Translations under genes and position numbers: made by a program
NCBI GenBank assembly: GCA_947170265.1
Contig: CAMVSV010000004.1
Span: forward strand, 1-64,000
Source: an uncultured Prevotella sp.
Lineage (GTDB): Bacteria; Bacteroidota; Bacteroidia; Bacteroidales; Bacteroidaceae
Reading direction: 5' to 3'
DNA length: 64,000 nucleotides
Part shown: piece by piece, positions 25,845 through 34,527 of the stretch
Numbering within the stretch: position 1 is the first letter of the stretch
Layout: each line of letters opens with the position of its first letter
The notes under the pieces: generated by a model
Told to the model about the DNA's origin: nothing
What the model saw: only the letters and a program-made list of their open reading frames with translations
The model's database searches: none

Positions 25845-25906
25845 GATTTGCAATCATGAGCGGTAGAAAGATTGCAAATCCGACACAACGGGAAATCCGA
25901 CACAAC
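25845..25906. repeat. Perfect 11-bp hairpin and a tandem 14-mer
   Basis: GATTTGCAATC (25845-25855) and GATTGCAAATC (25870-25880) form a perfect inverted repeat with a 14-base loop. It is overlapped by two exact copies of AAATCCGACACAAC, at 25876-25889 and 25893-25906. I see no gene here. The track's ORF 25717-26070 covers these repeats and has no recognisable protein. Confidence 0.55.
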
Positions 25907-25956
25907 AGACGCAACTGAAATCGGGTACAATAGAGTGTTATTTTTCGCAAAAATTC

Positions 25957-26226
25957 CCGTGAAACATTTTGTGAACAAACGTAAAAGAATGCAAAATATC
26001 GAGCCATTCCTTTAACATTTGAAGACAAAGAAGGGTACAAAAACCACCTCTGTAACTCACTGGTAATCAAAAGGTTGAAAGGGGCATTTCAAAAGAGCCT
26101 CTTTTAGCGTGCAAAAGAGCCTCTTTTGGAAGGTAAAAGAGCCACTTTCGCAACGCAAAAGTGGCTCTTTCGTTTTCTCACTGTGCGGAGAATATTTTTC
26201 GTTTACATTTGTTAACTGTTTCACGG
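25957..26226 (+). mobile_element. MITE-like repeat, copy B (complete)
   Basis: A 270-bp element bounded by CCGTGAAAC and GTTTCACGG; the inverted similarity continues imperfectly inward for about 25 bases. Inside lie two near-palindromes AAAAGAGCCTCTTTT and one long hairpin (AAAGAGCCACTTT / AAAGTGGCTCTTT, 26127-26169 region). It matches copy C at 52976-53246 along its whole length, strongly over the hairpin block and the right end. It encodes nothing. It lies between the 3' end of glmM and the noncoding region before the BspA-like gene. Confidence 0.75.
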
Positions 26227-26305
26227 AGTTGAAAAATCAATAAAAAAAAGCTTTTTCATGTCCGTTGAATTAACTTAGCAGCCCTACTGCTATCTTACTA
26301 TGCTA

Positions 26306-27715
26306 CTACTTCTGCATATCATAGACCACCTGCATGAGTTGCTTTCCGAGGGCGTCAGCCTCCTCCATGGTAGCAGCCTCGCTGTAGACACGGATGATGG
26401 GTTCTGTGTTTGACTTGCGCAGATGCACCCATTTGTCGGGGAAGTCAATCTTCACGCCGTCAATATCGTTTACCTGCTGGTCCTTGAACATCTCCTTTAC
26501 CTTGCTGAGAATGGCATCGATGTCGGTGGAAGGAGTGAGGTCTATCCTGTTTTTTGCTATACAGTAGTTTGGATACTGCTTTCTCAGTTCACTCACCTTA
26601 ATACCTTTATTTGCCAGATTGGTAAGGAACAGGGCTATGCCCACCAATGCGTCGCGTCCGTAGTGGCTCTCAGGATAGATTACTCCACCGTTGCCTTCAC
26701 CTCCAATCACTGCGCCCACCTCTTTCATCTTCGTGGTAACGTTGACCTCTCCCACTGCTGCCGCGGTATAGGTGCCACCATGCTTAGTGGTGACATCACG
26801 CAGTGCGCGTGTTGACGAGAGGTTGCTTACGGTGTTGCCCTTGGTCTTTGAGAGCACATAGTCGGCAACACTCACAAGAGTATATTCCTCTCCAAACATT
26901 GTGCCGTCCTCACTGATGAATGCCAGACGGTCAACATCGGGGTCTACCACGATGCCGAGGTCATAGCCACCGGTTTTCATCTCGTTCATTATTCCCGAGA
27001 GGTTTTTCTCCAGAGGCTCGGGGTTGTGTGCAAAGTCGCCAGTTGGTTCAGAGTTGAGAATCTTGTATTCCACCCCGAGCTTGTCGAGCAGCTTGGGAAG
27101 GATGATACCTCCCACGGAATTGATGGCATCCACGCACACCTTGAAATGTGCATTGCTAATGGCTTCGGTATCGACAAGCTCAAGGCTGACTACGTCTTCC
27201 ACATGCCAGTCGTCAGCCTCATCGCAGTTTATGTAATGTCCCAACTGGTCGACGTCGGCATATTCAAAGTCTTCGCGCTCGGCAATGTCAAGCACCTGAG
27301 CACCGTCGCTGGCAGTGAGGAACTCGCCGTCGCTGTTGAGCAGCTTCAGTGCATTCCACTGTCTGGGGTTATGGCTTGCTGTGATGATTATTCCTCCGTC
27401 GGCACCGAGTGTGCTCACTGCAAGCTCGGTGGTAGGTGTGGTGGCAAGTCCTATGTTCACCACGTCGTAGCCCATTCCCATGAGTGTGCCGCAGACGACG
27501 CTGTCTACCATCACTCCTGATATGCGTGCATCGCGTCCCACGACTATAGTCGGACGGTTTTTGTTGAAGTCGGCATTCTTGCCGTCGCCTCCGTTACGTC
27601 TTATGAATGTGGCATAAGCCGATGTGAACTTCACTATATCCAGTGGATTGAGAGTGTTTCCGGCTTTTCCGCCTATTGTTCCTCTTATTCCCGAAATCGA
27701 TTTGATGAGTGTCAT
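26306..27715 (-). CDS. glmM: Phosphoglucosamine mutase
   Basis: A 469-residue alpha-D-phosphohexomutase. Visible motifs are the catalytic Ser114 in TASHNP, the metal-binding DPDVDR, the sugar-binding GEGNGG and the phosphate-binding RKSNTEPIIR. It should convert glucosamine-6-phosphate to glucosamine-1-phosphate for UDP-GlcNAc. Phosphomannomutase activity cannot be excluded by sequence, but TASHNPRQWNALK and the DUF4827 neighbour fit Bacteroidetes GlmM. It is downstream of the DUF4827 gene (31-base gap), and so in the same minus-strand unit. Confidence 0.92.
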   Translation of the reverse strand: MTLIKSISGIRGTIGGKAGNTLNPLDIVKFTSAYATFIRRNGGDGKNADFNKNRPTIVVGRDARISGVMVDSVVCGTLMGMGYDVVNIGLATTPTTELAVSTLGADGGIIITASHNPRQWNALKLLNSDGEFLTASDGAQVLDIAEREDFEYADVDQLGHYINCDEADDWHVEDVVSLELVDTEAISNAHFKVCVDAINSVGGIILPKLLDKLGVEYKILNSEPTGDFAHNPEPLEKNLSGIMNEMKTGGYDLGIVVDPDVDRLAFISEDGTMFGEEYTLVSVADYVLSKTKGNTVSNLSSTRALRDVTTKHGGTYTAAAVGEVNVTTKMKEVGAVIGGEGNGGVIYPESHYGRDALVGIALFLTNLANKGIKVSELRKQYPNYCIAKNRIDLTPSTDIDAILSKVKEMFKDQQVNDIDGVKIDFPDKWVHLRKSNTEPIIRVYSEAATMEEADALGKQLMQVVYDMQK

Positions 27716-27746
27716 ATCTTTGTTTTATTCTGTTGATTATCCGATT

Positions 27747-28388
27747 TTATCTTCCTCTCTGATAGGTTATCTCGTAGGCACATGGTATGACGTTCTGAGT
27801 GGCGTAATACTGTCCCTGCGTGTGTGGCACAATGATGTTGACCTTTGCCACCTCTTCGTCGGCGGTCTGCGGTCTGCCAATGTTTATGTAGGTCAGTGGC
27901 ACGAGCCATCCCTGAGGCACTGATGCCGAACTGTATGTCCGTGCCATGAGGCTGGAGCCGGTATCGAAGGATGCCGTGAAGGTGCCGCTGGTGTTGCGCA
28001 CAGAGATCTTGTCTACTATTCCCGAATAGTAGAGATTTTCGTTTGAGAGCTGAACAGAGTCGCCCAGAATGTTGTACTCGGTAAAACGGCACAGCAGCGT
28101 TGCTGCTTCGCCGTCTTTGAGTTTCTCACCGCAACCTTTTCTCACGATTTGCATATATACGCCCGTGGCATCGAAGAGCACATACTCGTTGCGCTCAAGG
28201 TTGGTGGAATATCCCTGTTGCTCAAACTGTTTCTCACTGATGGGATTGATGCCTTTCTTCACTATGTAGGCATTGATGGCATCGCGCTCGCGGTCTTTCT
28301 GGTCGGCGTAGGTTTCACTGTCGTGACAAGCCATGAACGCAATGAGCACCGCCACAAAAGGAACTATTCTTTTGATTATTCTGTTCAT
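27747..28388 (-). CDS. DUF4827 lipoprotein
   Basis: 213 residues from the ATG at 28388 (MNRIIKRIVPFVAVLIAFMAC). The longer ORF start (28439) is rejected because a -7 box lies within it. The lipobox FMAC makes it a probable lipoprotein with Cys21 as lipid site. The rest resembles the Bacteroidetes DUF4827 family, found beside glmM, with a fold reminiscent of FKBP-type domains (NLERNEYVLFDATGVYMQIVRKG). No catalytic function is known. It should be a periplasm-facing or outer-membrane lipoprotein. Confidence 0.85.
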   Translation of the reverse strand: MNRIIKRIVPFVAVLIAFMACHDSETYADQKDRERDAINAYIVKKGINPISEKQFEQQGYSTNLERNEYVLFDATGVYMQIVRKGCGEKLKDGEAATLLCRFTEYNILGDSVQLSNENLYYSGIVDKISVRNTSGTFTASFDTGSSLMARTYSSASVPQGWLVPLTYINIGRPQTADEEVAKVNIIVPHTQGQYYATQNVIPCAYEITYQRGR

Positions 28389-28414
28389 TGTCTGTGATTG
28401 TGATAAATCCGCGG

Positions 28415-28422
28415 CAAAAGTA
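28415..28422 (-). promoter_or_regulatory. -7 box of the DUF4827-glmM unit
   Basis: TACTTTTG on the minus strand, 26 bases before the ATG at 28388. A TTTG lies further upstream at less than ideal spacing. Confidence 0.5.
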
Positions 28423-28457
28423 AGCAAAAATTTTGACAAACGAGTCTTATGGCGCGT

Positions 28458-29498
28458 TTATTTGAGTTGCTCGCTGTAGGCGAGGATAGCTTTGAGAGTA
28501 ATCTGCTCGGCATCGTCCATGCTGCAGAACAGTCTTCCTCCCGCAGCGTTCTCATGTCCGCCGCCATTGAAAAACTCCCTTGCCATCTGTTCACAATGGA
28601 AGCCGCAAGAGGAGCGCAGGCTCACAAGGACAAGGTTGTCTTTCTCTGTATCTTCGCGCAGGGATATGGACAGCTTCATGCCTTTTATCCTCAGTGGTTC
28701 GTTTACTAGTCCTTCGGCATCACCTCTCTGGAAGTGGGAGCGTTTCATCTCCTGTCTGGTGATGGTAAAATAAGCGGCATTGAGTCCCTTGACCACCCTC
28801 ATCTTCCGGCTTATGACATACGCCCTGAGTCGCAGGCAGTTTTGGCTGAGAGTGTGATACACCTTCTTAAATATATTGTCTTTGTCGACTCCGAGCAGCA
28901 GCAGCTGACTTATGATGAAATAGATTTCGGGTCGCTGGGAGTTGTAGGTGAAGCCTCCTGTGTCGGTCATCATTCCGCAGTATATGCAACGCGCCATGTC
29001 TGTGGTGAAGGCCTCTATGGTTTCCCCCGAGAGCTGCCAGATGAGCGAGAACACCATTTCCGAAGTGCTGCAGGCATCGGGACGTGATATGGTCATCACG
29101 GCATCAATCTCCGGCGAGAGATGGTGGTCAATGAGGAGTTTTGGCGACTGACAGGCATCGAGCACGGACTGGAGGGCTTCGGTGCGTGAACTGGCATTGA
29201 AGTCGAGACAGCACACGAGATGGGCTTTGCCGAATGCCTGCGCCACCTCCTCCGGTTTCTTGTCGTAGCGCAAAACCTTGTCGAAGCCCGGCATCCAATG
29301 CAGGAAGTCAGGGGCGGCATCGGGAAGTACCACCGTGACCTCCTTGCCCATGGCTGTTAGATACTGTGCCCATGCCAAGGACGAGCCTACGGCATCGCCG
29401 TCAGGCGACTTGTGGCAACACACCACTATATTAACGGCAGATGCCAAGACCTCCCTCAATTGTTCGGTCTCGGCATCTGTTAGGATATTGATATTCAT
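28458..29498 (-). CDS. nrnA: DHH-family phosphoesterase, NrnA-like oligoribonuclease/pAp phosphatase
   Basis: A 346-residue DHH/DHHA1 protein. The metal-binding motifs are HKSPDGDAVGSS, DFNASSRTE and LIDHHLSPEID; the C-terminal DHHA1 domain has GGGHENAAGG. NrnA enzymes degrade nanoRNAs of 2-5 nucleotides and dephosphorylate 3'-phosphoadenosine 5'-phosphate. The family is clear; the exact split of activities is inferred. It lies 40 bases downstream of the nucleotidyltransferase gene and probably shares its transcript. Confidence 0.88.
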   Translation of the reverse strand: MNINILTDAETEQLREVLASAVNIVVCCHKSPDGDAVGSSLAWAQYLTAMGKEVTVVLPDAAPDFLHWMPGFDKVLRYDKKPEEVAQAFGKAHLVCCLDFNASSRTEALQSVLDACQSPKLLIDHHLSPEIDAVMTISRPDACSTSEMVFSLIWQLSGETIEAFTTDMARCIYCGMMTDTGGFTYNSQRPEIYFIISQLLLLGVDKDNIFKKVYHTLSQNCLRLRAYVISRKMRVVKGLNAAYFTITRQEMKRSHFQRGDAEGLVNEPLRIKGMKLSISLREDTEKDNLVLVSLRSSCGFHCEQMAREFFNGGGHENAAGGRLFCSMDDAEQITLKAILAYSEQLK

Positions 29499-29538
29499 TT
29501 ATTCTAAAAAAACTTTCAACGTTTATAGCCTGTCCCCA

Positions 29539-30450
29539 TTAAAAGAGCTTGTTGGGATAGACACCGTCATCAACGAGTTTCTGTATTCTGGCAACGGTGG
29601 CATCACGGTCGGCAGCATAGGTCACACCGAACCACTTAGACGTGGTGTCGAGCACCTGAACGGTGGCAGTGCCCTCGTTGATGAGCTTGTTGACCATGAG
29701 CGGAATGAAGAACTCTGCCTTGAGGTTCTCCATGTTCTTCGGGTCGCTGAGGAACTCCTTGAAGTAGGCCTCGCTATGCTCGAAATAATCGGGAGTAAAT
29801 CCCCACATGTTCATTGACACAGGCGTCTCATCGGCAATAGCCACCCATTCGCCGTTGTCGTCCTTATAGCTCACCTTGCCGTCAACACGCTCTATCTCCG
29901 TGCGCTCAACAACGGTGGTGAGGTTGCCCTTGTCGTCTTTTGAGCAGATGCCTCGTGCCACGCTGCCGTTCTCGCTCAGGGTGTTGCCCACGCGGAATCC
30001 CACCATGGCATACCGGTTTGTTGCACCCTCAGGAAGCTCACTCAGATATTTTCCTATCACCATGAAGGCATCGCGGTTGTAGAAGTCGTCACAGTTGATT
30101 ACGCAGAAAGGCTCCTTGATCACGTCCTTACCCATGAGCACGGCATGATTGGTGCCCCATGGCTTAACCCTACCTTCGGGAACGGTGAACCCATCGGGCA
30201 GTGCATCGAGAGCCTGGAAGCACAGCTCGCACGGTATCTTGTCGGCATATTTCGAGAGGATTTGTGTACGGAACTGCTCCTCAAAGTCTTTGCGGATAAC
30301 CCATACCACCTTGCCGAAACCTGCCTGTATGGCATCGTAGATGCTATAGTCCATAATTGTCTCGCCGTTAGGTCCGAGACCATCAAGTTGTTTTAGTCCG
30401 CCGTAGCGGCTTCCCATGCCTGCTGCAAGGAGAAATAATGTTGGTTTCAT
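29539..30450 (-). CDS. Sugar nucleotidyltransferase (NTP_transferase family)
   Basis: A 303-residue protein. The N-terminal nucleotide-binding signature is LAAGMGSRYGGLKQLDGLGP, and a metal-binding aspartate lies in VINCDDFYNRDAF. It resembles the uncharacterised NDP-sugar synthases of Bacteroidetes more than RmlA or GalU. The NTP and sugar-phosphate substrates are unknown; supply of an activated sugar for a surface glycan is plausible. A possible -7 box TATCTTTG lies at 30491-30498, about 40 bases before the ATG. Confidence 0.82.
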   Translation of the reverse strand: MKPTLFLLAAGMGSRYGGLKQLDGLGPNGETIMDYSIYDAIQAGFGKVVWVIRKDFEEQFRTQILSKYADKIPCELCFQALDALPDGFTVPEGRVKPWGTNHAVLMGKDVIKEPFCVINCDDFYNRDAFMVIGKYLSELPEGATNRYAMVGFRVGNTLSENGSVARGICSKDDKGNLTTVVERTEIERVDGKVSYKDDNGEWVAIADETPVSMNMWGFTPDYFEHSEAYFKEFLSDPKNMENLKAEFFIPLMVNKLINEGTATVQVLDTTSKWFGVTYAADRDATVARIQKLVDDGVYPNKLF

Positions 30451-30615
30451 AGTCTTTTTGTTTATTGAGTTTTAATAAAAGAATTTCTTGCAAAGATAGT
30501 TATTTATTTTGAAACAATATGCTATTTTGCACAAATCATCTCAGTTATTCATAAAAATTTACTGCATGGCATCTGAAAATAGATGCCACCGACTGATATA
30601 TCCGAGAAAATTGTG

Positions 30616-30623
30616 TACTTTTG
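30616..30623 (+). promoter_or_regulatory. -7 box of the LysM protein gene
   Basis: TACTTTTG, 30 bases before the ATG at 30653. It lies inside the longer ORF of the track (start 30509), which supports the later start. No matching TTTG is seen at 19-20 bases. Confidence 0.5.
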
Positions 30624-30652
30624 CAATATTAACGAGAAACCTACATATAGAG

Positions 30653-32044
30653 ATGAAACACTGCATCAAATCTTTGATTACCATCATGGCGCTGGCTCTA
30701 TGCCTGCAGTCAAGTGCACAGACAAACAAGTGGCAGGACATACACAGGGTGAAGAAAGGCGAAACCATTTTCGGCATAGCACGCGAGTATAACATCAGCC
30801 TGCAGGAGCTCATCGATGCCAACCCCGACATGAAGCAGGAAGGCTATGAGCTGAAGAAAGGCGACTGGGTGTTTGTGCCTTATGCAAAGAAAAAAGATTT
30901 GAACAACAATACCCAGCCATCGGTGAGTCAGGCGCAAGCCGTGACGACAACGGCTCAGACGGCACCAAAGGCAGTGAAGCCCAACGACGGGGTGATAAGA
31001 GTGGGAGTGATGCTGCCACTGCACAACAACGACGGTGACGGTAGACGCATGGTTGAATATTATCGCGGCATGTTGCTTGCCCTGAACCAACTCGACAGCG
31101 AAGGGATAAAAACAGAGGTGCAGGCATGGAACGTGCCCATTGACTGCGACATTCGCACGAAGCTTCTCGACGATGGTGCCGGACGGCTGGACGTGGTTTT
31201 CGGACCGCTCTACTCAGACATGGTGCAGCCACTGGGCGATTTCTGCAAGCTGAACAACATAAACATGGTGATACCGTTCTCCATCAACGGCAACGACGTG
31301 GAACGCAACGAGAAGATTTTCCAGATATACCAGACACCAGACATGCTCAACAACAAAGCCATAGCGGCATTCATGGAGCGTTTCCCCAAGCACCACCCCA
31401 TATTCATTGACTGCAACGACCCCACATCTGACAAGGGAGTGTTCACCTCGGGACTACGCCGTAAGCTTGAGACGGCAGGAAGAAGCTACAACCTCACCAA
31501 CCTGCGCACACCACAAACTGACTTTGCCAAGGCTTTTTCGGCAGACCAGCCCAATGTGATTGTGCTCAACAGTGCGCGCTCACCACAACTCAACCAGGTG
31601 TTTGCCAAGCTCGACTCGCTGAAGACCACCCATCCCGGCATAGCAATCTCGATGTTCGGATACAACGAGTGGTTCATGTATCAGCGATACGACCTCGCAC
31701 AGTTCTTCAAATACAGCGTATACATTCCCACGACATACTACTACAACGCCGTTTCCGACCGTACAGAGGAGTTTGAGAAACTGTATCTCACAGCCTACGG
31801 CGAACCCATGGATGCCAATGCACTTCCCCGCTTTGCCATAACCGGCTACGACCACACCATGTTCTTCATAAGAGGCATGAAGGAACAAGGCTCCAAATTC
31901 AACGGCAACGGTGATGTCTCGAAATGGAAACCATTGCAGACGCGCCTCAATTTCAAGCGCGCAGGACAGGGAGGCTACAGGAACCAGCACTTCCAGCTCG
32001 TTCACTTCAAGGTTGACCAGACCATGGAGGCAATAACCTATTAA
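30653..32044 (+). CDS. LysM domain fused to an ABC-type substrate-binding fold
   Basis: 463 residues from ATG 30653. The signal peptide (MKHCIKSLITIMALALCLQSSAQ) is followed by one LysM domain at about 28-78 (HRVKKGETIFGIAREYNISL), a polar Gln/Thr/Ala linker, and then a periplasmic-binding-protein fold of the amino-acid (LivJ-like) type from about 105 (IRVGVMLPLHNNDGDGRRMVEYYRG). No permease or ATPase gene is adjacent, so transport is doubtful. The combination suggests a peptidoglycan-bound sensor or an envelope enzyme activator, comparable to LpoA in which a similar fold controls a penicillin-binding protein. That comparison is an inference. Confidence 0.82.
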   Translation: MKHCIKSLITIMALALCLQSSAQTNKWQDIHRVKKGETIFGIAREYNISLQELIDANPDMKQEGYELKKGDWVFVPYAKKKDLNNNTQPSVSQAQAVTTTAQTAPKAVKPNDGVIRVGVMLPLHNNDGDGRRMVEYYRGMLLALNQLDSEGIKTEVQAWNVPIDCDIRTKLLDDGAGRLDVVFGPLYSDMVQPLGDFCKLNNINMVIPFSINGNDVERNEKIFQIYQTPDMLNNKAIAAFMERFPKHHPIFIDCNDPTSDKGVFTSGLRRKLETAGRSYNLTNLRTPQTDFAKAFSADQPNVIVLNSARSPQLNQVFAKLDSLKTTHPGIAISMFGYNEWFMYQRYDLAQFFKYSVYIPTTYYYNAVSDRTEEFEKLYLTAYGEPMDANALPRFAITGYDHTMFFIRGMKEQGSKFNGNGDVSKWKPLQTRLNFKRAGQGGYRNQHFQLVHFKVDQTMEAITY

Positions 32045-32062
32045 CACCATGCAGCACAAGAA

Positions 32063-32827
32063 ATGACGAAGTTTACACACATATATATAATAAGGTGTAT
32101 GCGAACACCTGTAATGAGCATCATGTTTCTCTTAATTCCGCTTGGCGCATGTGCACAGGTGGGCGAACACCGTAACAGTTTCTCGCTCGGAGTGAATGCA
32201 GGCTATGTGCTATCCGACGTGGGCTTCGACCCGAAAGTGGCGCAAACCATGCACTCGGGTGTTACCGGCGGACTGTCGATGCGTTATATATGCGAGAAAT
32301 ATTTCAGCACCATCTGCTCCATATATGGTGAGGTGAACTACGCCTCGACAGGATGGAAGCAGAAGATAGAGACCATAGACGAGAAGCCTGTGACCAACAG
32401 CAACGGCAACACCGAGCGTTACTCGCGCACCACCAACTACATCCAAATACCAATAATGGCACACCTCGCATGGGGAAAGGAGCAGCAAGGCTTCAACTTC
32501 TTCATACAGGCTGGACCGCAGATAGGAATTTTCCTCAGCGAGTCTACATCTAAGAACTACGACACACCCAACCTCTCCGAGAACGGACGCAGCAACACCA
32601 TCGTGGCACAGGAGAGCATGGACATAGAAAACAAATTCGACTACGGAATAGCTTTTGGAGGCGGAGCCGAATACAGCCACCGCCGTCTTGGACATTTTCT
32701 CCTCGAGGCACGTTACTACTACGGTCTGGGCAACATCTACGGTTCAAGCAAGAGCGACTATTTCGGAAAATCTAACTTCGGAAACATCGTAGTGAAGGCC
32801 ACCTATCTGATAGACCTCACTAAATGA
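32063..32827 (+). CDS. Outer-membrane beta-barrel protein (porin-family/PorT-like)
   Basis: Up to 254 residues. The signal peptide probably starts at an internal Met (ATG at 32099, MRTPVMSIMFLLIPLGACAQ) rather than at 32063. The mature part shows the alternating pattern of a small 8-10 strand barrel, with FSLGVNAGYVLSDVGF, YIQIPIMAHLAWG, FFIQAGPQIGIFL and ALLEARYYYGLGN-like strands, ending in VVKATYLIDLTK. Function unknown. It is 18 bases after the LysM gene, so they are probably expressed together; both are envelope proteins. Confidence 0.8.
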   Translation: MTKFTHIYIIRCMRTPVMSIMFLLIPLGACAQVGEHRNSFSLGVNAGYVLSDVGFDPKVAQTMHSGVTGGLSMRYICEKYFSTICSIYGEVNYASTGWKQKIETIDEKPVTNSNGNTERYSRTTNYIQIPIMAHLAWGKEQQGFNFFIQAGPQIGIFLSESTSKNYDTPNLSENGRSNTIVAQESMDIENKFDYGIAFGGGAEYSHRRLGHFLLEARYYYGLGNIYGSSKSDYFGKSNFGNIVVKATYLIDLTK

Positions 32828-32891
32828 GATGCCACCTCAGCTGAAAAGGACAAATAATTTAATAACATAAAACCTTAAATCATTAAACAAC

Positions 32892-34445
32892 ATGTTTAAA
32901 AACCATCCTAAAGGACTGTTGCTCGCCGCACTGAGCAACATGGGTGAACGCTTCGGCTACTATATCATGAATGCCGTGCTCGCCCTCTTTCTCTGTTCGA
33001 AGTTCGGTCTGTCCGACGGTCAAAGCGGCTTCATCGCCGCCATGTTCCTCACAGCCATCTATGTGCTGAGTCTGGTGGGAGGCATCATTGCCGACCGCAC
33101 ACAAAACTACAAAGCCACCATTGCCTGGGGACTGGTGATAATGGCATCGGGATATGTGCTGCTGTCAATACCCGTGCTCGCCACTCCCGACAATAGCTCG
33201 TGGCTGTTGGCATTCACGGTGTTTGCCCTTGCGCTGATAGCCTGCGGCAACGGTCTCTTCAAAGGCAACCTGCAAGCCATCGTGGGACAGATGTATGACA
33301 ACTTCGAGGCTGACGCTGCCAAGGAAAGCCCCGAACGTCTGAAATGGGCACAGGGACAGCGAGATGCCGGCTTCCAGATTTTCTATGTGTTCATAAACAT
33401 CGGCGCCCTTGTAGCACCGTTCATCGCACCATTGCTGCGCAGCTGGTGGCTGAAGGTTCACGACCTTAGCTACAATGCCGACCTGCCAAAGCTCTGCCAC
33501 CAGTATCTCAGTGGAAACATCTCTGATGGTGACATGCAGAACCTCAATGAGCTGATAGTGAAGGTGGGAGGTAACACCAGCGACATTGCGGCATTCTCAT
33601 CCCACTACCTTGACATCTTCAACACCGGAATACACTATTCGTTCATTGCATCGGTAGTGACTATGCTCATATCTCTGGTAATATTCCTTCTCTCAAAACA
33701 CCTCTTCCCCACCCCGGGAAAGAAAGAAGCAGTAGTGTCGGAAAACTATACCGAAGAAGAGAAGAAAGCCATGGCAACAGAGATAAAACAACGCATGTAT
33801 GCCCTCTTCGCCGTGTTGGGCATAGCTGTGTTCTTCTGGTTCTCATTCCACCAGAACGGACAGTCACTGTCGTTCTTCGCCCGTGACTTCGTGCAGACTG
33901 ATACCATAGCACCGGAAATATGGCAGTCGGTAAACCCATTCTTCGTAATTGTGCTCACACCAGTGATAATGTGGATATTCAGCATCTTCACCAAGCGAGG
34001 CAACCCCATCTCCACCCCACGGAAGATTGCCTACGGTATGGGCATTGCCGGCATTGCCTACCTCTTCCTCGCTGTGTTCTCCATGATGGAAGGCTATCCG
34101 TCTGCAGAGACATTCACTGCCATGTCAGACTCTGCCAAGGCTGGACTGAAAGCAGGTCCGTGGGTGCTCATCGTCACATATTTCTTCCTTACCGTGGCAG
34201 AGCTGTTCATCTCTCCTCTCGGACTGTCGTTTGTTTCCAAGGTAGCGCCCAAGAACCTTCAAGGTCTGTGCCAAGGCTTGTGGCTCGGAGCTACCGCCGT
34301 AGGCAACGGCCTGCTGTGGATTGGTCCGCTCATCTACAACGAGTATCCCATCTGGGTGTGCTGGACGGTGTTCTTCGCCGTGTGTCTCATCTCCATGGCT
34401 GTGATGTTTGGAATGGTGAAATGGCTTGAGAGAGTGACAAAATAG
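32892..34445 (+). CDS. Proton-dependent oligopeptide transporter (POT/PTR, MFS)
   Basis: A 517-residue inner-membrane transporter with about 12-14 membrane helices. The family motif appears as NMGERFGYYIMNAVLALFL (ExxER-like, here GERFGYY), followed by GGIIADR and GLFKGNLQAIVGQMY. A long soluble loop (about 175-235, with LPKLCHQYLSGNISDGD) lies between helices 5 and 6. It should import di- or tripeptides with protons, which fits the peptidases of this genus. The conserved C-terminal ELFISPLGLSFVSKVAP is intact. Confidence 0.9.
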   Translation: MFKNHPKGLLLAALSNMGERFGYYIMNAVLALFLCSKFGLSDGQSGFIAAMFLTAIYVLSLVGGIIADRTQNYKATIAWGLVIMASGYVLLSIPVLATPDNSSWLLAFTVFALALIACGNGLFKGNLQAIVGQMYDNFEADAAKESPERLKWAQGQRDAGFQIFYVFINIGALVAPFIAPLLRSWWLKVHDLSYNADLPKLCHQYLSGNISDGDMQNLNELIVKVGGNTSDIAAFSSHYLDIFNTGIHYSFIASVVTMLISLVIFLLSKHLFPTPGKKEAVVSENYTEEEKKAMATEIKQRMYALFAVLGIAVFFWFSFHQNGQSLSFFARDFVQTDTIAPEIWQSVNPFFVIVLTPVIMWIFSIFTKRGNPISTPRKIAYGMGIAGIAYLFLAVFSMMEGYPSAETFTAMSDSAKAGLKAGPWVLIVTYFFLTVAELFISPLGLSFVSKVAPKNLQGLCQGLWLGATAVGNGLLWIGPLIYNEYPIWVCWTVFFAVCLISMAVMFGMVKWLERVTK

Positions 34446-34470
34446 TTTCTCCACATACCAACAAATAACA

Positions 34471-34506
34471 AAAAGAGGCTTGCCCCATACGGAGCAAGCC
34501 TCTTTT
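34471..34506. terminator. Bidirectional terminator between the peptide transporter and pgk
   Basis: A 13-bp perfect stem, AAAAGAGGCTTGC/GCAAGCCTCTTTT, with T runs on both strands, between two convergent genes. Confidence 0.92.
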
Positions 34507-34527
34507 TGTTTATATGAAAAAATGATA

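Noticed and set aside
25717-26070. 117-residue minus-strand ORF before the BspA-like gene
   Set aside because: It spans a hairpin, a tandem repeat and the edge of the MITE copy; no signal or domain is visible.
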